From assembly GCA_900618425.1 (NCBI GenBank), contig UZAN01039854.1:44581-56184 (forward strand): a stretch of 11,604 bases of DNA, in the 5' to 3' direction. Origin of the DNA: Echinostoma caproni. Lineage: Eukaryota > Platyhelminthes > Trematoda > Plagiorchiida > Echinostomatidae. The position numbers and the translations under genes are program-made. Below the pieces are notes generated by a model. That model worked only from the letters and a program-made list of their open reading frames with translations, had not been told where the DNA came from and did not search any database. This document shows, one piece after another, positions 9,153-11,604 of this stretch; positions within the stretch are counted from its first letter, which is position 1; every line of letters starts with the position of its first letter.

Positions 9153-9578
9153 AGACCGAATATCTTCACAAATTGTTTCGGTTTTTGCGCACACACAGGG
9201 TGGATTGTGAATGTGAATTCCATCGGCTTCCGCTGTGGCCACGAGGCGATGTTCAGTTCGCTTAGATTGTTGTTCACAAACGTAGTTGTAAAAGGGGACG
9301 CAAGGCTCTGGATAAGTCTAGTAAATTATCTGACTCAACCAGGTGTCAAGAGATTGCGCTCAAGTAATGGACTTTGTCATCTCGGTCGGTGTGTAGCCAA
9401 GCCGGAAAATCTTCACGAACTCTCTCTCTCTCTCTCTCTCTCTCTGAGTCAAGCGTCTGCTCGTGCGACCGAACAAGATGAATTACTGAAAACAAGTCCT
9501 GTTCGCTACATCGTGCAGTATTTGGAAAAAGAAATTTTTGTAAAATCCCATATTATCGAAGGTATTATACTGATCTGA
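9123..9578 (+). CDS. open block with candidate exon at 9449-9539
   Basis: An open frame of 151 codons runs through the CT microsatellite, which translates as a Ser-Leu repeat. The best-supported part is 9449-9539. The CT tract would serve as a pyrimidine tract before CTGAG, and the frame then reads SARATEQDELLKTSPVRYI, then VQYLEKEIF, up to a GTAAAA donor-like site at 9540. That peptide looks protein-like, with an acidic start and an amphipathic end. The acceptor leaves one base before the first codon, so it does not join in phase to the exon at 8558-8683 without an intervening exon. The part upstream of the microsatellite (9123-9419) may be repeat-derived. No homologue was recognised. Confidence 0.3.
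   Translation: MKTGWAEGHGRPNIFTNCFGFCAHTGWIVNVNSIGFRCGHEAMFSSLRLLFTNVVVKGDARLWISLVNYLTQPGVKRLRSSNGLCHLGRCVAKPENLHELSLSLSLSLSQASARATEQDELLKTSPVRYIVQYLEKEIFVKSHIIEGIILI
9420..9445. repeat. (CT)13 microsatellite
   Basis: A perfect 26-nt CT tract. It lies just upstream of an AG that opens a protein-like block, so if that exon is real the tract doubles as its polypyrimidine tract, and length changes could affect splicing. Confidence 0.95.
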
Positions 9579-9608
9579 ATACTCTCAGTTTTAGGTTTAG
9601 AACACTAT

Positions 9609-9933
9609 CGATGTTGTGAGATACTAATCATTTGTGAGTAGTACGCAAAAAGATGCGATCAGCATGTTCTTTTAACGATCAAAAATCAACAAGATCTGTT
9701 GGAGCAAATTGCTGATGTTCCGTATGGTGAAGACAAGCATGCACATCTAATAGTGAATCGTTCCATCAACTATCCTCTGTGTGTGGCGGGTGGAGTGGGG
9801 TGGGAATTCTGCTAAACTTGTTCCAAATGAAATATTTTGTTGTATGAATGACAAACTAACCATATCTCGAACGTTATTGACAATAAGTGACTATCCTCGA
9901 CCAGCACCGTCTTTTAGAATTATAACAACTGGT
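9609..9933 (+). repeat. left arm of the inverted repeat
   Basis: The arm begins CGATGTTGTGAGATAC and ends TTATAACAACTGGT. It differs from the right arm at 9613, 9651, 9664 and 9673 only; 9674-9933 is identical. At 9664 the third copy agrees with the right arm, pointing to a change in the left arm. It contains a G-rich segment (about 9785-9802, GGCGGGTGGAGTGGGGTGGG) that is absent from the third copy. A frame starting at 9781 reads out of the arm into the centre and is not considered a gene. Confidence 0.95.
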
Positions 9934-10203
9934 ACCGTCGCCCGGATGAACAGGAGGCCAAACGGGCAGTTTGGTCAGTGGATATGTCTACAACTGACTT
10001 GTCATCGGGTTCATTCTTCGAACAGTAAGGAATCCTCAGCCAACCGAAAGGTGTACTTGAGCGATCAATCTGGGCTTGATGCCACCCAGTTTTCATCACA
10101 GATGAATGTATGGAAGACATTTTATCGTACAACATCAGAGCAGTTAGATTATGATACCTTCGCAGCCATGCCTCAAACAGATCGTATTGTGCTTGTAACT
10201 TAG
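9934..10203 (-). pseudogene. protein-like block 4 of the centre, unknown product
   Basis: Read on the minus strand, an acceptor-like CATTACAG precedes the frame KLQAQYDLFEAWLRRYHN, then LTALMLYDKMSSIHSSVM, then KTGWHQAQIDRS and a Pro/Ser/Asp-containing tail. The frame is open for about 90 codons, enters the arm at 9933 and hits a stop at about 9920. The first half looks like an amphipathic helix of a real protein; the tail is polar and may be disordered or non-coding. No donor is evident, because the arm begins at the end of the block, which suggests truncation by the repeat junction. The opposite strand is also open here (to a stop at 10201) but without protein-like character as clear as this. 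The family is not recognised. Confidence 0.35.
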
Positions 10204-10354
10204 CTGTAATGAGCTGAATGTCTATTGAGGCGTGATAATCTACCGCACCTTTATTATTGGGACAAAGAAATGCATTAACCCAAGAGTTTGTTGATGGCTT
10301 GCCTACTTGTACGCATTGCGTTAGATAGTGCAAACAACAAACTTCAAAATATGA

Positions 10355-10552
10355 TTAAAAAGATGTGACCAAGTGTTTTTCAAGAAATTCATGCATTTGT
10401 AAGGCCTTTTGGTAGAATGTATCCACTGTGTTATCACTGTGCATCAATGATTTTCTGGGAGCCACTCGAGGACCACACTTATGTTCTAACGCGGCCAAAC
10501 TATGACATTAATGACATGCGCCTGTCGTCCGGTTCACATCTAGCCGGTCCCA
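10355..10552 (-). pseudogene. protein-like block 3 of the centre, broken by a stop
   Basis: One minus-strand frame reads WDRLDVNRTTGACH, meets a TAA (10508-10510), then continues CHSLAALEHKCG, PRVAPRKSLMHSDNTVDTF and YQKALQMHEFLEKHLVTSF to a stop at 10355-10357. The 66-codon frame has only the one internal stop and plausible amino-acid composition. An acceptor-like TTTCTGGATAAACAG lies just upstream. Either it is a decayed exon or the start lies after the stop. A competing plus-strand reading (10418-10588, bounded by TTTTGGTAG and a GTATGT donor) is fully open; I prefer the minus strand because blocks on both sides read that way. Confidence 0.3.
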
Positions 10553-10614
10553 TCATCTGTTTATCCAGAAAGAGACAAATTTTATGGCAAGTATGTATCG
10601 TTCACATACGGAGA

Positions 10615-10863
10615 CTATAGATCACACAAGCACGGAACGATTTCTTCTTGTAAAACATGAGCCACGTTTTCCCGATCAATTTGGGCAAATTCAAACAAAC
10701 GAGCACGACCTTGTTCCAATTTGGTTGTGACAAGATCACAGTTTAAATCGACACGAGATGAACGTACCCGAGCAAACAAACAGGAACCAGCACAAATTGA
10801 TGAGGTGTAAGCATCGCGGAGATGACTGAGATCAGCCGATATGCGCCTGTGCAAATCAGTCAC
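10615..10863 (-). pseudogene. protein-like block 2 of the centre, unknown product
   Basis: This is the best coding block in the window. After GGATTAG on the minus strand the frame reads VTDLHRRISADLSHLRDAYT, then SSICAGSCLFARVRSSR, VDLNCDLVTTKLEQGRARL, FEFAQIDRENVAHVL and QEEIVPCLCDL, then a stop at 10615-10617. It is 82 codons with an alpha-helical, heptad-like character. It may be the end of a protein or an exon with a weak donor near the end. The frame of the preceding block runs into it one base out of register, consistent with a frameshift in a decayed gene or with an intron between them. The pattern of a basic helix followed by helix ending in an EE-I-P motif recalls some BAR/F-BAR helices, but too weakly to name. 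Confidence 0.45.
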
Positions 10864-10940
10864 CTAATCCGTAATAAAACCCAGTGAGATGCGGCCAGTC
10901 TAGTTGTGCTTTCTGTTCCAAAAGGGCTCGGGAACATGTA
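10859..10940 (-). pseudogene. protein-like block 1 of the centre, unknown product
   Basis: On the minus strand a clear acceptor (TTTATTGATCTTTCAG) is followed by the frame TCSRALLEQKAQLDWPHL, then TGFYYGLGD, ending at a TGA (10856-10858). It overlaps the start of block 2 by five bases in a different frame. Joining the two would need a one-base shift near 10862 or splicing, for example at the AG/GTGACT site at 10864. A second frame is also open (starting YMFPSPFGTESTTRL). Together with block 2 it suggests one ancestral coding stretch that has lost its frame. Confidence 0.35.
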
Positions 10941-11020
10941 CTGAAAGATCAATAAAATTGTGCGAGTTAAAACGCCAAGGCCGAGGATGTGATTTGCATC
11001 GGAGAGTACACCAGCACACC

Positions 11021-11345
11021 ACCAGTTGTTATAATTCTAAAAGACGGTGCTGGTCGAGGATAGTCACTTATTGTCAATAACGTTCGAGATATGGTTAGTT
11101 TGTCATTCATACAACAAAATATTTCATTTGGAACAAGTTTAGCAGAATTCCCACCCCACTCCACCCGCCACACACAGAGGATAGTTGATGGAACGATTCA
11201 CTATTAGATGTGCATGCTTGTCTTCACCATACGGAACATCAGCAATTTGCTCCAACAGATCTTGTTGATTTTTGATCGTTGAAAGAACACGCTGATCGCA
11301 TCGTTTTGCGTACTACTCACAAATGATTAGTATCTCACAATATCG
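11021..11345 (-). repeat. right arm of the inverted repeat
   Basis: This is the reverse complement of the left arm. Read on the minus strand, its start is open after a TAG: KRCDQRVLSTIKNQQDLL, then EQIADVPYGEDKHAHLIV, then NRSINYPLCV, after which the G-rich insertion shifts the frame. The second frame then reads KLVPNEIFCCMNDKLTIS and on to RPAPSFRIITTG, leaving the arm into the centre and stopping at 10967. The third copy keeps one frame across the same point, so the family may have begun as coding sequence. In the left arm the same reading holds except at the three outer differences. Confidence 0.95.
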
Positions 11346-11393
11346 GGAACGCAGCTCAGAAGATCAGTTACAACAACACATTTCGTCACCAGT
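11339..11393 (-). CDS. weak exon candidate at the right arm edge
   Basis: On the minus strand an AG (GAGCAGTAG) precedes one base and then the frame LVTKCVVVTDLLSCVPDI, ending at a GTGAGA donor-like site at 11338. It is 55 nt and protein-like but the acceptor has little pyrimidine tract. Its end overlaps the outer end of the right arm by seven bases, so the repeat begins almost exactly at the putative exon edge. Chance is a serious alternative. Confidence 0.2.
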
Positions 11394-11604
11394 CTACTGC
11401 TCTTGATCCAAGGACTGGATGAGGTTCATTTGCTTTCTACCTTCACACTTCAACGTAGTCATACGTACTCTAAAACGGGGCTGCTATCACTGAGTAGCAT
11501 AAATACTGTGTTTCATCATTTTTCTTCCCCTCGGGGCTTGAAACTTAATTTAATCAAAAACTAATCCGGTTTCTTCGATTTTTGTTCAGTCTGAGCGCTT
11601 TAAA
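11394..11604. other. right-end non-coding DNA
   Basis: Nothing recognised apart from a small CCCCTCGGGG hairpin at about 11527-11536. Short minus-strand frames are closed by stops. Confidence 0.4.

Larger units (their letters stand above)
9609..11345. mobile_element. inverted-repeat (foldback-like) unit, 1737 bp
   Basis: Two 325-bp arms in opposite orientation flank 1087 bp of unrelated DNA. Every arm position i pairs with position 20954 minus i with no gaps. Only four mismatches were found, and the arms stop matching abruptly at both ends (9608/11346 outside, 9934/11020 inside). A third, older arm copy at 5913-6214 shows that the arm is a member of a dispersed family. No target-site duplication directly abuts the outer ends and no transposase is recognisable inside, so the type of element is open: a non-autonomous foldback or long-TIR DNA element, an inverted duplication, or an assembly error. 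The centre carries minus-strand protein-like blocks, as if a gene segment had been captured. Confidence 0.55.

Noticed and set aside
9781..10203. 140-codon plus-strand open frame running from the left arm into the centre
   Set aside because: It crosses the arm/centre junction, and the right arm gives the same first 51 codons followed by unrelated residues, so it is a chance fusion of repeat and centre.
10418..10588. Plus-strand open block starting MYPLCYHCASMIFWEPLEDH and ending at a GTATGT donor
   Set aside because: It is fully open with splice-like ends, but the blocks on either side read on the minus strand and an overlapping minus-strand frame is also protein-like. It remains the main alternative for that interval.
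10615..10940. Naming the centre's protein as a BAR/F-BAR family member
   Set aside because: The helical pattern is suggestive only; no diagnostic residues could be identified by eye.
9609..11345. Calling the inverted-repeat unit a named transposon superfamily
   Set aside because: No transposase, no diagnostic terminal motif and no abutting target-site duplication can be seen. A loosely shared ACTGATCT word outside both ends is too short and unevenly spaced to count.

Overview
The window looks like eukaryotic (animal) nuclear DNA. No long intact gene is present: no open frame exceeds about 150 codons. It holds fragments bounded by GT/AG splice-like signals, microsatellites, and several tRNA-derived repeat relics. 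The moderately AT-rich composition, the tRNA-derived SINE-like sequences and the tiny candidate exons in kilobase-scale non-coding DNA would fit a parasitic flatworm (trematode). That is an inference from general character, not from a recognised gene. No prokaryotic operon, rRNA, functional tRNA or CRISPR array was seen.

Region by region: 1-2.9 kb is mostly intron or intergenic DNA with a tRNA-derived SINE head on the minus strand (184-255) and two small minus-strand exon candidates (1096-1168, 2872-2935). 2.9-5.9 kb is non-coding apart from a C/AC microsatellite and a decayed tRNA-like relic near 4.35 kb. 5.9-6.2 kb holds an old diverged copy of a repeat that occurs twice more near the right end. 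6.6-9.6 kb has three plus-strand exon candidates (6658-6770, 8558-8683, 9449-9539), more tRNA-like relics (7.5-7.8 kb), a TA microsatellite, a strong G-quadruplex motif (9116-9152) and a CT microsatellite.

The most striking structure is at 9609-11345: two 325-bp arms in inverted orientation, about 99% identical and perfect over their inner 260 bp, flanking a 1087-bp centre. The centre carries a run of protein-like blocks on the minus strand, with frame breaks and stops, that resembles a captured or decayed multi-exon gene. It could be a foldback-type mobile element with a gene fragment inside, an inverted duplication, or an assembly artefact. A transcript through it would form a long hairpin.

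None of the coding blocks could be assigned to a named protein, so no pathway can be proposed. The exon calls rest on splice-site consensus, open frame and amino-acid character only.
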